Below, piece after piece: positions 16,972 to 26,193 of a DNA stretch of 60,614 nucleotides. This stretch comes from Acidobacteriota bacterium (GTDB lineage Bacteria > Acidobacteriota > Terriglobia > Acidiferrales > UBA7541), in NCBI GenBank assembly GCA_013289835.1, contig JABCZG010000028.1, positions 1 through 60,614 of the forward strand, in the 5' to 3' direction. The first letter of the stretch is position 1. Each line of letters starts with the position of its first letter. The position numbers were made by a program, and so were the translations under genes. Below the pieces are notes generated by a model. It had not been told where the DNA came from. It saw only the letters and a list, made by a program, of their open reading frames with translations, and did not search any database.

Positions 16972-17574
16972 TCAGGATTTCTCTTGAGCGGCTGATCCCC
17001 TAAGAATAAATCGCAGAGCGGCGGAGTTCATGCAATAGCGGAGGCCGGTGGGCTCGGGGCCGTCAGTGAAGACGTGGCCGAGGTGGGCGCTGCAAAGAGC
17101 GCAATTCACTTCGGTGCGGAGGACGCCGACGCTGAAGTCTTTTTTCTCGCGAACATTTTCGCTGGCGATGGGTTGCCAGAAGCTGGGCCAGCCGGTGCCG
17201 GAGTCAAACTTCGAGTTCGAGTCGAAGAGGGCGTTGCCGCAATCCACGCAGCGGTAGAGACCCGCGGCGTGCTGATCGTAAAGAGCCCCGGAGAATGGGA
17301 ATTCGGTGGCGGCGCGGCGGGTTACGTCGTATTGCAATTCGGTGAGCTGATTTTTCCACTCGGCTTTGGTGTGGCGGACTTTGGGAACGGTGAACACGCC
17401 GAGCCGCGCGCCGTCGTCGGAGAATTTCACGATTTTGACCGGGCCGGGGTCGTCGTCCGGCTCTTGGTTGTCGGCAAAGGCAGAGAGGCAGACGCGTTCC
17501 ACGCCGACAAGCACGCCGCAGGCTGCGACGGTGGCTGCGCCAAAAATAAGTCCGCGTCTGGTGATTTCGTTCAC
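16972..17574 (-). CDS. msrB: Peptide-methionine (R)-S-oxide reductase, exported
   Basis: MsrB reduces the R-epimer of methionine sulfoxide in proteins. This 200-residue protein has the zinc Cys pairs (CVDCGNALF and CALCSAHLGHVF) and the catalytic Cys in RYCMNSAAL. The N-terminus carries twin arginines and a hydrophobic run (RRGLIFGAATVAACGVLVGV), suggesting Tat export and a periplasmic role. Start is GTG at 17574, only 25 bp after the PmbA-like gene stop, so it is very likely the third gene of an exported TldD-PmbA-MsrB operon. No MsrA domain is fused. Confidence 0.92.
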   Translation of the reverse strand: MNEITRRGLIFGAATVAACGVLVGVERVCLSAFADNQEPDDDPGPVKIVKFSDDGARLGVFTVPKVRHTKAEWKNQLTELQYDVTRRAATEFPFSGALYDQHAAGLYRCVDCGNALFDSNSKFDSGTGWPSFWQPIASENVREKKDFSVGVLRTEVNCALCSAHLGHVFTDGPEPTGLRYCMNSAALRFILRGSAAQEKS

Positions 17575-17599
17575 AGCGAGCGGTCCAGAGAAGAATTCC

Positions 17600-19435
17600 T
17601 TAGTTGCCGGCGCTCATGGGCGGCGGAGGCAGAAGCGGCAGGCGCTTCGCTTCTCCACGCGCGCCGCGCACTTCCAACTCTTCAAAAAACAAGGAGGGCG
17701 CAACGACGGAGGCGGGCAAACCGTTTTGTGCCGAGCCAAAGGCGCCGAGGGCGGTGCCGGCAAATCCGGTCACCTGGCTCTGCATGTAGTTGTAAACAAA
17801 ATTGTCGTTCCCGATGCCGGCGAGGTTGCGCAGCGCGCGCGTGTTCAGTCCGATGATGCGCGAACCGCGGATCATTTCTTCGCGTCCGTCATCCGGGTAG
17901 ATGCGATAGACGACCAGCGGAAGGCGATCTCCGGTGCCCGCGCCACCGCCGAAGCTGGCAAGCAGTTCGGAAAAATCGTCCTGGTGCAGCAGGCTCAAGG
18001 TTGGATTGTCCATCTCGCGGACGACGAGGCAATAGGGGAGCTTTTCCGCGCGGCAGGCATCGAGAAATTTCTTCTTGAGCTCCGCGGCAGGAATCGTTTC
18101 GGTGGAAGTGAACAACAGATTGCTCATGGTTGGATTGGCGTCGTTCAGGAAGGCGGCCCGGCCGTGGCCGTTGGACTGTTCGAAGTCTGGGCCCGGGCGA
18201 CGGGACATCAATTCGCCCTTTAGATTGCCGTTTTCGACGATGGTGACTTTCTGCGCGCGAACGCCTTCGTCGTCCACGCCGAAGCCGCCTAGCAATGGCG
18301 CACCGTTGAAATCCTTCGCGCTCGGATCATCAACCAGCGTCACGGTTGCCGGCAAAACGCGCGCACCGAGCCGCGATACCCAATCGCTCTTGCCGCCCAA
18401 ACCGCTGAGAAGCTGTTCCATCACGGGTGTGAACGAAACGGGCGGCCGCGCGCCATTCATCGCGGGCCCCAGCACTTGCGCAAGAAGCGGGGCCGCAGCG
18501 CGAGCCTCGAAGAGCACGGGGCCGGTGTAGTCGATGGCCGTCGGAGCCACGCGCAGGGCCATCAATTCGCTGCCAGCCACATTCAATCCCTTTCGCACGG
18601 AATCCGCGCTGGGCAGGTCCGCAGGCTTTGGAGAGTAGGTGGCGTAAAAGTGATGCAGGGGGACGCCGTCGTCGGCCAGCGCGTCCATGCCCGCTTCGAT
18701 CGCGGCGTAGCGGCGGTTCTGGCGAATTTCGGTGCCTTCGCTGGTCAAAAGGTATTCAGTGGCGTAGACAAGGTAATAGGTGACGCGCGATTCATAAATC
18801 TGGGGAAATGCACGCAGGGCGGCTGAGGTTTCGCGCGCTTCCTGCTCCCAATTGCGATTGGTCCAATCGGGCGTTTCCGAAGGTTCAATGAGCCGGACCG
18901 GGTCGGCCTTCGAAAAATCATCGATGTCCGATTGGCGAGCAAGACTGCTGAGATAAGCGCGCTTGCGCGAGTACGTCTCGACTGCTTCCTTGAAAGCTTG
19001 ATCGGTGGCAATCCACAGGTCCTGGCGGAGGGAATTGTAATCGCGGTCGATTCCGACGGAACCGGTGGGGCCGATAAAGCCGCGGAAGCCGTCATCGCTG
19101 ACAAAATTGGAGCTGTCCAGCTTGTAGCTGCCGACGCGCGCAGCGACGTTCATAAAGCGGTTACGCGTGCGTGTTGTGGAGTACAGCGCGCCGAATTCGG
19201 CGACGACTTCGCGCACGTCCAGGTCGAGCAAACGGTACTCGACGTAGTAGGGGCGCACGGGCTGATCAGTGCCGGGAATCAAGAGGTCCAGCCGGGTCTT
19301 CGATCGCGCCATCTCGTCGCGCATGGCGCGGAGCGTCTGGTCGTTGTCCTGCTGGGCCTGAGCGCCCGCGGGAATCGCGGCGATCAGCGCCGCCGTGATA
19401 AAAATAGCTGCTAGAAATGTTCGTGCGCGGCTCAC
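17600..19435 (-). CDS. Exported PmbA/TldE-like protein (no HExxxH)
   Basis: This is a 611-residue TldD/PmbA superfamily member with a signal peptide (FLAAIFITAALIAAIPAGAQAQ). The second half aligns with its neighbour in GVDDEGVRAQKVTIVENG, SRRPGPDFEQSNGHGRAAF and RGSRIIGLNTRALRNLAG. Where the neighbour has HEVFGH, this protein reads LLAQVLGPAMNG, so the metal site is lost, as in PmbA/TldE subunits. The GTG start at 19435 shares GTGA with the upstream stop and has GGGAGG 7 nt before it, indicating translational coupling. It should form the inactive half of a TldD/PmbA complex in the periplasm. Confidence 0.85.
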   Translation of the reverse strand: MSRARTFLAAIFITAALIAAIPAGAQAQQDNDQTLRAMRDEMARSKTRLDLLIPGTDQPVRPYYVEYRLLDLDVREVVAEFGALYSTTRTRNRFMNVAARVGSYKLDSSNFVSDDGFRGFIGPTGSVGIDRDYNSLRQDLWIATDQAFKEAVETYSRKRAYLSSLARQSDIDDFSKADPVRLIEPSETPDWTNRNWEQEARETSAALRAFPQIYESRVTYYLVYATEYLLTSEGTEIRQNRRYAAIEAGMDALADDGVPLHHFYATYSPKPADLPSADSVRKGLNVAGSELMALRVAPTAIDYTGPVLFEARAAAPLLAQVLGPAMNGARPPVSFTPVMEQLLSGLGGKSDWVSRLGARVLPATVTLVDDPSAKDFNGAPLLGGFGVDDEGVRAQKVTIVENGNLKGELMSRRPGPDFEQSNGHGRAAFLNDANPTMSNLLFTSTETIPAAELKKKFLDACRAEKLPYCLVVREMDNPTLSLLHQDDFSELLASFGGGAGTGDRLPLVVYRIYPDDGREEMIRGSRIIGLNTRALRNLAGIGNDNFVYNYMQSQVTGFAGTALGAFGSAQNGLPASVVAPSLFFEELEVRGARGEAKRLPLLPPPPMSAGN

Positions 19436-21198
19436 TGCTGGCCTCCCGTTGCGACGACGTCGTGCGCGGGCGGCGGGAGAATCGGAGGCCGATCCGTGGA
19501 GCTCTCTTTTTTCTGCACTTCCAATTCGGAAGTCAGGATGGCTGGCGAAGCTGCGGAGACGGGCACGGAGCCAGACTCTGCACCGCAATAACCGTTGAAC
19601 ACTTCGGTGGTGTCGCCGGTGGCGACGATTTTGGTTAGGGCCGCGAGCGGCGTGCCGACAATGTCGACTCCGCGGACCAACTCGTCGGGGCGTCCATCCG
19701 GGAAAACTTTGTAGACGACTAATGGAAGGACTTGGAAGGCTTGGGGCTGGCCACGGCCGGTGAATGTGAAGCCGCCAGCGATATCGTCAATCAACAATCC
19801 GTAGGGCTTGCCTTGCGCCTTGATCAGTTCGATGAGCTTGGCGCGGAGCTGCGCGTTCGTGACGGTTTTGCTGCTTTGCACAATCAGATTGCCCTGGCGC
19901 GAAACGGGAGTGGCGCCGAGTTGCCGCCTGCCATGCCCGTTCGAATGCGGGAAGCCCACCAGCGGTGAACGCGACATTTCGAACCCCTTTAGAACGCCGT
20001 GGTCCACGAGCGTGACCCGCTGTGCGGGCACGCCTTCGTCATCAAACTGGTAGTAGCCCAGCAAGTCCTGCTTGCCGAGCTTCTTCATGGTGGTGTCGTC
20101 GGTAATGCTCAGAAAATCCGGCAGGATCTGTTCGCCAACTTTCTTGGAGAAGGTTTGTCCTTCGGACACGTCTTTTTGACGGTGGCCTTCGGCGCGGTGG
20201 CCGAATACTTCGTGAAAAAATACGGCGGCGGCACGCCCGGTGAGTAGCGCGGGGCCCACGGTCGGGTCGTTGATGGGCGCGGCGACAAGCCCTTCCAGTT
20301 CCTTGCGCATGGTGGCTTCCGCAGCGTAAACGGCTTTGTCGTCCGGCGTATCTTTCTGGTCGACCCAATCGAAATTGTAATAGCGGTCGATGTCCATGCC
20401 GTCAGGGGCTTTGCCCTGAATGAAAAGCTCGAGGCGGTAACGAATCTGGCCGAATTGCAGTTGCGTGCCTTCGCTGGTGACTTGAAAGGCGTTTTGCGCC
20501 TGCGCGCTGAAGGTCACGATGGAATTGATGATGGCGGCGGATTTGCGAAACTCAGCGGTATACGTGCGGACTCTCTCTTCCCAGGGCTTGCGATCCACGG
20601 AAATGGAAACTTGCGGGTCGATGGCGACGTGAGGCTCTTCGCGCGAGAAATCCGGCGCGCGGCCTTCCGCAGTTTCAACCTTCACTTCCTTGCCGGTCTT
20701 GATCTTGATCAAGGCTTCGGCGGCCGCGCGGTATTGCTGGTCGGTTTCCAGCCAGACGGCGCGGCGCAGAACGTCCACGTCATCGTCGAGAGGGGCAGAG
20801 GTGCCCGGCCCACCGCTTTGGGCCTGGCGCTCGCCGACTTTGTGAGAGCTGTCCAGATCGTAGCCGCCGGTGCGAACGGAAACTTCCAGCCAGCGGTTGC
20901 GCGCCTCATTGCTATTCAGAAGCGCGCCGTTCGAGCCGGAAATGTCCACGCGTTGCGTATCCGTGACGGTGTAGCCCAGGAAGTATGCAGGGGGATCCTG
21001 TGCGCGCAGCGTTTTCATGGAACGGTCGAGTTCTGCCTGCAGGGCGGCCAGCACAGGCGAGCGCTTGACCTGGGCATCGGGCGGCGGCGCGGCTTGCGCG
21101 ACTTGTGCCGCACCGGGCGCCAAGGCAGCCAGCGCGCTCAGGGCGCAGAAATAGGAAATCATTCGGTTACGCTTCAATAGTGTCAAAGGGTTCCTCAC
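19432..21198 (-). CDS. Exported TldD-like metalloprotease
   Basis: This is a TldD/PmbA superfamily protein of 588 residues with the active metal motif HEVFGHRAEGH (about residues 328-338), plus GYYQFDDEGVPAQRVTLVDHG and SRSPLVGFPHSNGHGR. Known TldD/TldE enzymes trim peptides such as microcins in the cytoplasm, but here an N-terminal signal peptide (YFCALSALAALAPGAAQVAQA) points to export. The frame opens with GTG at 21198. A TTG at 21186 has GAGGA 5 nt upstream and may be the true start. It is the first gene of a three-gene operon with the PmbA-like partner and MsrB. Confidence 0.87.
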   Translation of the reverse strand: MRNPLTLLKRNRMISYFCALSALAALAPGAAQVAQAAPPPDAQVKRSPVLAALQAELDRSMKTLRAQDPPAYFLGYTVTDTQRVDISGSNGALLNSNEARNRWLEVSVRTGGYDLDSSHKVGERQAQSGGPGTSAPLDDDVDVLRRAVWLETDQQYRAAAEALIKIKTGKEVKVETAEGRAPDFSREEPHVAIDPQVSISVDRKPWEERVRTYTAEFRKSAAIINSIVTFSAQAQNAFQVTSEGTQLQFGQIRYRLELFIQGKAPDGMDIDRYYNFDWVDQKDTPDDKAVYAAEATMRKELEGLVAAPINDPTVGPALLTGRAAAVFFHEVFGHRAEGHRQKDVSEGQTFSKKVGEQILPDFLSITDDTTMKKLGKQDLLGYYQFDDEGVPAQRVTLVDHGVLKGFEMSRSPLVGFPHSNGHGRRQLGATPVSRQGNLIVQSSKTVTNAQLRAKLIELIKAQGKPYGLLIDDIAGGFTFTGRGQPQAFQVLPLVVYKVFPDGRPDELVRGVDIVGTPLAALTKIVATGDTTEVFNGYCGAESGSVPVSAASPAILTSELEVQKKESSTDRPPILPPPAHDVVATGGQQ

Positions 21199-21425
21199 TC
21201 ACGATTAGACGAAACCGCGAATCATTCAGTGTACGCCACAGGAAGGGGGCATACAAACCGGCGTAAAGACGGTTCCACGCACTGCTGTTAACAAGTTATT
21301 AGACGGCTGGCGCTGTGGAATCGTTGCATGCGCGCGGCGCGACAACGTCACTGAGGAAAAAGGAGGCCCCCCTGCGATCAGCAGGCGGAGCCAGAAAGCC
21401 GATTGTGCGAATAATCGCCGCGAAT

Positions 21426-22238
21426 TTATGGGCACAATTCACTGGCTGGGTTCGGCTTACAGCCGGTCGATACAACGGTACGTCCCGGTCGCGTCAGGCC
21501 TACACCCAAACCAACTCCGACCGCTCCGGCAACGATTACGACTGTCCCCCAAACGCCAAGGTGCGGACCGATTCCCGTCCCCACTGACGGGGCTCCCGGA
21601 TCCGTATCTTTGCCCGCGGCAACCAGCAGGTCGAGTGGGGCTTGCGCAGGAGGCGTTGGACCGGCATTGTCGCCGTTGCGAACATTGGTCATCTGCCCGG
21701 CTTTGACCAGGACGCAGACGCCGGCCAGATTGCAGACCTTCACCAAGCCTTCATAGACGATCACATTCATCGTGTTTGTCGAAGTGTCGTAGCTAGAGTA
21801 AAAGTCCGTTCCTACCACACCGGCGACCCCAGCGGGCGTGCGCACTTCGAACTTGCCGTCGGGCTTGGCAATTTTTTGCGCTTGGGTACGGAGTTTTCCG
21901 TAGGCCAGTTCCAACTCGGTTTGCTGCGCTCCGGCGTCGTGCTTGACGACCTTGATGGAGGAATCCGAGCCGACATTCAGGACCGAGCCGTCATCGAGCC
22001 CGATGCGCGCGCGCGCGTTGGCCTGGGTGTTGACCAAGTCCTGCCAATCGACCACGGATTTCGCCGAGGCCGGAAGTGTCTTTGGCCCGCGGGCGATGCT
22101 CACCGCGGGAATGACGCGGGAGACTTCGCCGGCGCGTTGTCCCGCGGCTTGAGGAGCGGCTGAAATGTCCGCGGGGATGGCGATGAGAAATGACGACAGT
22201 ACGGCCAGAGCAAGGGCATAGGGGGACTTTGTGTTCAT
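21426..22238 (-). CDS. FecR-domain exported protein
   Basis: This is a 270-residue exported protein starting MNTKSPYALALAV with a clear signal peptide ending near ADISAA. The central part matches the FecR ligand/signalling fold: RARIGLDDGSVLNVGSDSSIKV, then YGKLRTQAQKIAKPDGKFEVRTPAGVAGVVGT-type sequence (shown in the frame but split here for brevity). The C-terminus has a Gly/Val-rich hydrophobic stretch that could anchor it. No sigma factor or TonB receptor is adjacent, so it is probably not a classical FecR anti-sigma regulator. An AGGAGAG ribosome site precedes the ATG at 22238. Confidence 0.78.
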   Translation of the reverse strand: MNTKSPYALALAVLSSFLIAIPADISAAPQAAGQRAGEVSRVIPAVSIARGPKTLPASAKSVVDWQDLVNTQANARARIGLDDGSVLNVGSDSSIKVVKHDAGAQQTELELAYGKLRTQAQKIAKPDGKFEVRTPAGVAGVVGTDFYSSYDTSTNTMNVIVYEGLVKVCNLAGVCVLVKAGQMTNVRNGDNAGPTPPAQAPLDLLVAAGKDTDPGAPSVGTGIGPHLGVWGTVVIVAGAVGVGLGVGLTRPGRTVVSTGCKPNPASELCP

Positions 22239-22368
22239 CGAGGACTCTCCTAGATTCACCGCGTATACCTAACGTAGTTACTGGAGAGCGGCTCGACTGT
22301 CAATCGCAATCCTAAAGCCCTTTGCCCACTCGCTACATGGCTATGCAAGGGCGCCTCGACGGCAGCGC

Positions 22369-23139
22369 TTAGCCGGAGTAGTGGAACAAGGCCGCGGCCA
22401 TATCGTCGTGCTGCTCGCGGCCACGCGAAAAGAATTTTACGGCGGAGAAGATTTGGACCAAGAGTTCGGCAGGGGGTAAGCCACGGAGCTCTTTGCAGAG
22501 CTCTTGCAGGCGTTCGATTCCGAATTGCTCCTCGTTATTGTCGAAGGCATCGGTGATGCCATCGGTGCAGAAAAGCACGGAGTCCCCGGGCAGCAAGCGC
22601 ACCGCGACGGTTTCGTAGCTGGTGGCGGGGAATAATCCAGGTGGAATCCCGGAAAGTTCCAGTGAAAGGCAGCCTTTTGCGCAGAGATGAAAGGGGCCGG
22701 GCATGCCTGCGCTGGAGATGCGGAGGTCGTGGCTGCGGGGATCAAAAACCGCATATTGGATGGCGGCGTGCCGCCGGGGCATGCCGCGAATCATCAGGCG
22801 CCGGTTGAACGTGGCGAGGGCATCGCTCGGCGAAGTGCCTGTTTTGTGAACGCCGCGCAGGGTGCCCACGGCCAGGGCGGCGTACAGGGCTGCAGGCAGC
22901 CCTTTTCCGGAAACATCGCAGAGGTAAAGACCGATGGTCCCGTCCATGAGCTGGAAATAATCCAGAAAATCACCGCCTACGGCGGAAACCGGCTGAAATC
23001 CATGGGAGATGGTCACCGGGCCGGTGCGCAACGATTCCGCAGGCAGCATGACCGCCTGGATGGAGCGTGCTTCTTCGAGTTCTTCTTCTCGCAGCTTTTC
23101 AATGGCATGCAGTTCGAGCAATGGCGCAATCGTAGTCAT
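22369..23139 (-). CDS. PP2C-type serine phosphatase (RsbU/SpoIIE-like)
   Basis: This is a 256-residue stand-alone phosphatase. The catalytic metal-binding motifs are GGDFLDYF, CDVSGKGLPAAL, DGITDAF and HDDMAAALF. A short coiled N-terminus (LREEELEEARSIQAVMLP) is typical of RsbU-type signalling phosphatases. No sensor domain is fused once the start is set at the ATG at 23139, which has AGG 5 nt before it. The open frame extends to 23325, but the added residues look non-coding. It probably acts on an anti-anti-sigma factor elsewhere in the genome. Confidence 0.85.
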   Translation of the reverse strand: MTTIAPLLELHAIEKLREEELEEARSIQAVMLPAESLRTGPVTISHGFQPVSAVGGDFLDYFQLMDGTIGLYLCDVSGKGLPAALYAALAVGTLRGVHKTGTSPSDALATFNRRLMIRGMPRRHAAIQYAVFDPRSHDLRISSAGMPGPFHLCAKGCLSLELSGIPPGLFPATSYETVAVRLLPGDSVLFCTDGITDAFDNNEEQFGIERLQELCKELRGLPPAELLVQIFSAVKFFSRGREQHDDMAAALFHYSG

Positions 23140-23306
23140 TCGCCTGTCCGAAGGGGGAGTATTACACCGGGAAGGGGGAAACAGCGGCAGAGTTGAGTCT
23201 AGCAGAGCGGTTGCGATGCAAAGTGAAAAAGAGGGGCGTTGTTTCCTAACGCACGGGGCCGCGCGCGGCGCTTGCGGAAGGCAACAACGAGGACCAAAAT
23301 TCATGC

Positions 23307-23696
23307 ATGCGCGTTCTTGTATCACTTCTGGTCACAGCCGCCCTTGTTTTTGCAATCTACCACTACTATTTCAAGCAAATGCCCACAACGGATGAAGGCA
23401 CTGCAACCACTCAGGCGATCAGCCTGACGGGCGTGCGCAGCGATCTTCTGCAAATTGCCCAGGCGGAACGCGGCTACATAGCGATGAATGGGCATTGCGC
23501 CACGCTGAACGAGCTCGTTTCCGGAAATTCGCTTGCGATGAGCCGTTCCGAGCGGGACGGCTATTCGTATTCCCTGGAGTGTTCCGGCGGGGACTTCACG
23601 GTTACGGCGAGGCATGCTCCCGCGCCAGCGGGTTCACCTATTCGCTATCCCAATCTCGCGATGGATGCGACCATGCAGGTCCGCGAAGTCAACTGA
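23307..23696 (+). CDS. Small membrane-anchored pilin-like protein
   Basis: This is a 129-residue protein with one N-terminal membrane segment (LVSLLVTAALVFAIYHYYF), then a soluble domain. The pattern SDLLQIAQAERGYIAMNGHCATLNEL followed by DGYSYSLECSGGDFTVTA-type sequence resembles the globular part of minor pseudopilins, although the classical prepilin cleavage motif (G before F/E) is missing. No pilus assembly genes lie nearby except a PilZ protein downstream. Function is not assigned. Confidence 0.65.
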   Translation: MRVLVSLLVTAALVFAIYHYYFKQMPTTDEGTATTQAISLTGVRSDLLQIAQAERGYIAMNGHCATLNELVSGNSLAMSRSERDGYSYSLECSGGDFTVTARHAPAPAGSPIRYPNLAMDATMQVREVN

Positions 23697-23704
23697 GCTA
23701 GAAA

Positions 23705-24082
23705 TTAGGCGCTAGCGGCGGAAGGCAGGCTTCGCCGGAGCGGCTTCGTGCCGGAAACTGGGAAGTGCATTTTCCAGAAGTCCACGTGGGGAGAGACAAA
23801 TTCAAAGGCCACGATGTTCTTGCCATCGCCACCGGCCCGCAGCGAAATAATTTTGCATTCGGCTTTCTGGCCGCTGTTCTCGTTGGTCACGAGAAGTGTT
23901 TGCCCGATGGCTACCTCGGCGTCGAGGACCGTCAGCCCGCCGTGGCCGCTCACCGAGAGGGAGCGCGTATGGATCTTGAATTTCGCATTATTCAAGGTAA
24001 AGCCTTGGATGGTCAAATCGGCGAAGACGGCGATGCGGGCAGTGCGGCGGCGATCGACGCGACGAAAGTGGAGCGTGGACAT
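23705..24082 (-). CDS. PilZ-domain protein
   Basis: This is a 125-residue protein with the layout of a single PilZ domain. An N-terminal basic segment (RRVDRRRTARI) is followed by SLSVSGHGGL, corresponding to the RxxxR and D/NxSxxG c-di-GMP motifs, though the second is imperfect, so nucleotide binding is uncertain. It ends in a basic/alanine-rich tail. It is convergent with the pilin-like gene, 8 bp apart. Confidence 0.72.
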   Translation of the reverse strand: MSTLHFRRVDRRRTARIAVFADLTIQGFTLNNAKFKIHTRSLSVSGHGGLTVLDAEVAIGQTLLVTNENSGQKAECKIISLRAGGDGKNIVAFEFVSPHVDFWKMHFPVSGTKPLRRSLPSAASA

Positions 24083-24558
24083 AGTGGCTGGGACCTCTCT
24101 TTTGCTGGAGGGCTGACTGAGTACCCGGGCGGTGGATTACCGAAGGCGTTCCCAGCCCGAGACGCAGATCAAACCAAATCCAAGTTGCGATCGGAGATGA
24201 GCGCCATGAATGACTTAGCCCATCTCCTCTACGGAAGAATCCTAGATTTCGCAGCTTCTGGAACGAATAGAGGAACGGTACCAATTATAGGGACCGATAA
24301 ACAGTACTGTTGGGCCAGCACTTTGGAGGGTCTTGGAGCAAAGCCAGAGTTGCCATTCCGCCGGGGCCGGCATTTCGTGAGTTGGGAAGTATCGTTTGAC
24401 CGGCTTGCTAAGGTGCGCAAGTAACTCACCGAATCGGCATGCAGTTTCGACCTAAATTTTGCGGAACTTTACCAATCCTCCGGACGTACCTCTTACTGAA
24501 AGCGGTTCCCGCACTAAGCGGCGCCTCACCGGCGCATAAAAGAAAGAAGGAGTACATC
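24083..24558. other. Intergenic region with no convincing gene
   Basis: About 475 bp lie between the PilZ gene and the DUF6249-like gene. An open frame from the ATG at 24208 to 24424 (about 72 codons, MNDLAHLLYGRIL...) exists but has no ribosome site and no recognisable family. A 12-bp perfect palindrome AACAGTACTGTT is at 24300-24311. I see nothing else. Confidence 0.4.
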
Positions 24559-24921
24559 ATGGACGGAGCATGGATTGGAATGGCGGCCGTGATTCTGGGC
24601 ATGGGAGTGCCGTTTGGAGTGCTATACACCTATTACCGGGTGCGCAAGCTTCGCAGCGAGGAGCGGCTCGCGGGCATTGCCCGGGGAGTCGAGATTCCGA
24701 TGGAGCCGGAGTTGACGCAGGCGGCGCGGTCCCGCCGGGCGGGACTTTTGCTGGTCAGCGGTGCGCTGGGTTACATCCTTACCTTTGGATTGATCGCACA
24801 GGTGCAGGCGGATCGTGACGTCTGGACGGCCGCCGCGTTTGGCATCATTCCACTGGCGATTGGGATTGGGTATTTCCTGGATTGGTCCATGATCCGGCGC
24901 GACGCGCGGGCGTCCAACTAA
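24559..24921 (+). CDS. DUF6249-like small membrane protein
   Basis: This is a 120-residue protein starting MDGAWIGMAAV with three predicted membrane segments (about 5-22, 65-85 and 92-112) and a short basic loop (YYRVRKLRSEERLAGIARG). This is the layout of the DUF6249 membrane family common in Acidobacteriota. AGGAG lies 7-8 nt before the ATG at 24559. The open frame extends 40 codons upstream without a better start. Function is unknown. Confidence 0.72.
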   Translation: MDGAWIGMAAVILGMGVPFGVLYTYYRVRKLRSEERLAGIARGVEIPMEPELTQAARSRRAGLLLVSGALGYILTFGLIAQVQADRDVWTAAAFGIIPLAIGIGYFLDWSMIRRDARASN

Positions 24922-25007
24922 GCTGGTTGAGCTGGGGCACCGCGGGCTTTCTCCACTGGGCTTTCGTGGACCTGGACCGCCGTTTCGATTTCGCAGGCCG
25001 ACATTGC

Positions 25008-25205
25008 TTACTGTGTGTGCTTCTGGTCCACCACCAATATACCGGCTTCGGCGTAGTTCGTGGCGGGAACATCGTGGAACGATACGTGAATGTTCTCGCG
25101 CTTGGCCTTGCCGTCCTCGATCAGCACGGAGGTGACGCGCTCGGCAATTTTGCGCTTTTGCTCTGGTGTTCGTCCTTCTACCCAGGTGATTTGCACATGC
25201 GGCAT
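25008..25205 (-). CDS. 4-oxalocrotonate tautomerase-like protein
   Basis: This is a 65-residue tautomerase with the catalytic Pro1 following the initiator Met (MPHVQITWVEGRTPEQKRK). It has the usual family length and pattern (KIAERVTSVLIEDGKAKRENIHV). It would form oligomers and tautomerise enol/keto acids. GGAGG precedes the start. It is the last gene of a minus-strand group (ADH, SDR, crotonase, tautomerase) that looks like a small-molecule oxidation module. Confidence 0.85.
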   Translation of the reverse strand: MPHVQITWVEGRTPEQKRKIAERVTSVLIEDGKAKRENIHVSFHDVPATNYAEAGILVVDQKHTQ

Positions 25206-25318
25206 GGATTTCCTCCACAGTTCCTGTTCCCGGAATAGCGTTTCTCTGAAAACGGAGGCATTCTACCCGCCGACCGGGGTCGTGGGCCAGTTTCCGATAA
25301 TCCAACGCAATGTGCTGT

Positions 25319-26122
25319 TCATGCGGATTTTCCTTTTCGAGCGACAGCTTCACTCTTGGCTTGCATTGATTTGACGAGATCGGCCGCCGACGCCCCTTCG
25401 AGCGCCAGTCCGTAGCCAACTTCTCGCACGATGCGTTCCTTCAAAGGCTGGATGAAATGCACGCGCGTGTTGCGGCGCGTCACTTCGGGAGCCTTCAAGT
25501 AGAGGTCGGCCAATTCCCGTGCCCGGCTGAGCGCTTTACCGTTCGGCACGACCTCGGCGACTACTCCCCATTCATGCGCAATACGCGCGGGCAGTGGCTG
25601 TGGGTTCAGCAGAAAGGCCTCCGCTCGTCCTGCTCCGGCGCGATAACTCCAGGTGGTAAAGATTCCGTCGCCGGGCGCAACGCCCGCGGAGAAGTGGGCT
25701 ACATCCTGGAAGGTCGCACCCTCCGCCGCCACAACGATACTGGCGAGTAGCGCGTAGTCCGAGTGCACATGGGCGCGTCCCTCGATAGCCGCGATGACCG
25801 GTACGCGTATGTTGGCTATGTTTTCCAAAACCTGAACGCCCTCGTCGTGAACCTGACTCCACACGCCGGGATCGGTGACATCGCCGAAAGAGGACCACTC
25901 GACATCCGTAATAAACTCCCCGCCTGCGCCCGTGAGGATTACGATCTTGTTCGCTCTATCCTGCGAAATCCGGTAGAAGGCCTCGACAAATTCCGTGTGA
26001 GCTGGCGCGGTCATAATGAACGGGCCGCCGTTGTTGTGGAACTCAGCAACCAGCACACCCTTGTCATCTCGTACCAGATTTAGGTTGTGATATCCAGTAA
26101 AGTAGTCATTTTGAAATTGCAT
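25319..26122 (-). CDS. Enoyl-CoA hydratase/isomerase-family (crotonase) protein
   Basis: This is a 267-residue crotonase-fold protein. Recognisable family regions are VIAAIEGRAHVHSDYALLAS (oxyanion-hole region), FSAGVAPGDGIF and the HEWGVVAEVVP segment followed by ARELADLYLKAP. The first oxyanion segment (ILTGAGGEFITDVEW) departs from the usual A-G-x-D pattern and the usual catalytic Glu pair is not obvious, so the reaction is uncertain and may not be CoA hydration. An AGGAGA ribosome site precedes the ATG. It lies 71 bp after the SDR gene in the same group. Confidence 0.8.
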   Translation of the reverse strand: MQFQNDYFTGYHNLNLVRDDKGVLVAEFHNNGGPFIMTAPAHTEFVEAFYRISQDRANKIVILTGAGGEFITDVEWSSFGDVTDPGVWSQVHDEGVQVLENIANIRVPVIAAIEGRAHVHSDYALLASIVVAAEGATFQDVAHFSAGVAPGDGIFTTWSYRAGAGRAEAFLLNPQPLPARIAHEWGVVAEVVPNGKALSRARELADLYLKAPEVTRRNTRVHFIQPLKERIVREVGYGLALEGASAADLVKSMQAKSEAVARKGKSA

Positions 26123-26193
26123 AGCATTCTCCTCTCTGTGTTGCCCTGACTGCGTTCATCCGAATGTTTTATTGCGTGGTCAGCACTTCGTGC

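Noticed and set aside
24300..24311. Perfect 12-bp palindrome AACAGTACTGTT, LexA-like in appearance
   Set aside because: Does not fit a known LexA consensus with confidence and is not placed before a DNA-repair gene.
24208..24424. Possible 72-codon gene starting MNDLAHLL
   Set aside because: No ribosome site, no recognisable family and no conservation evidence available; left as intergenic.
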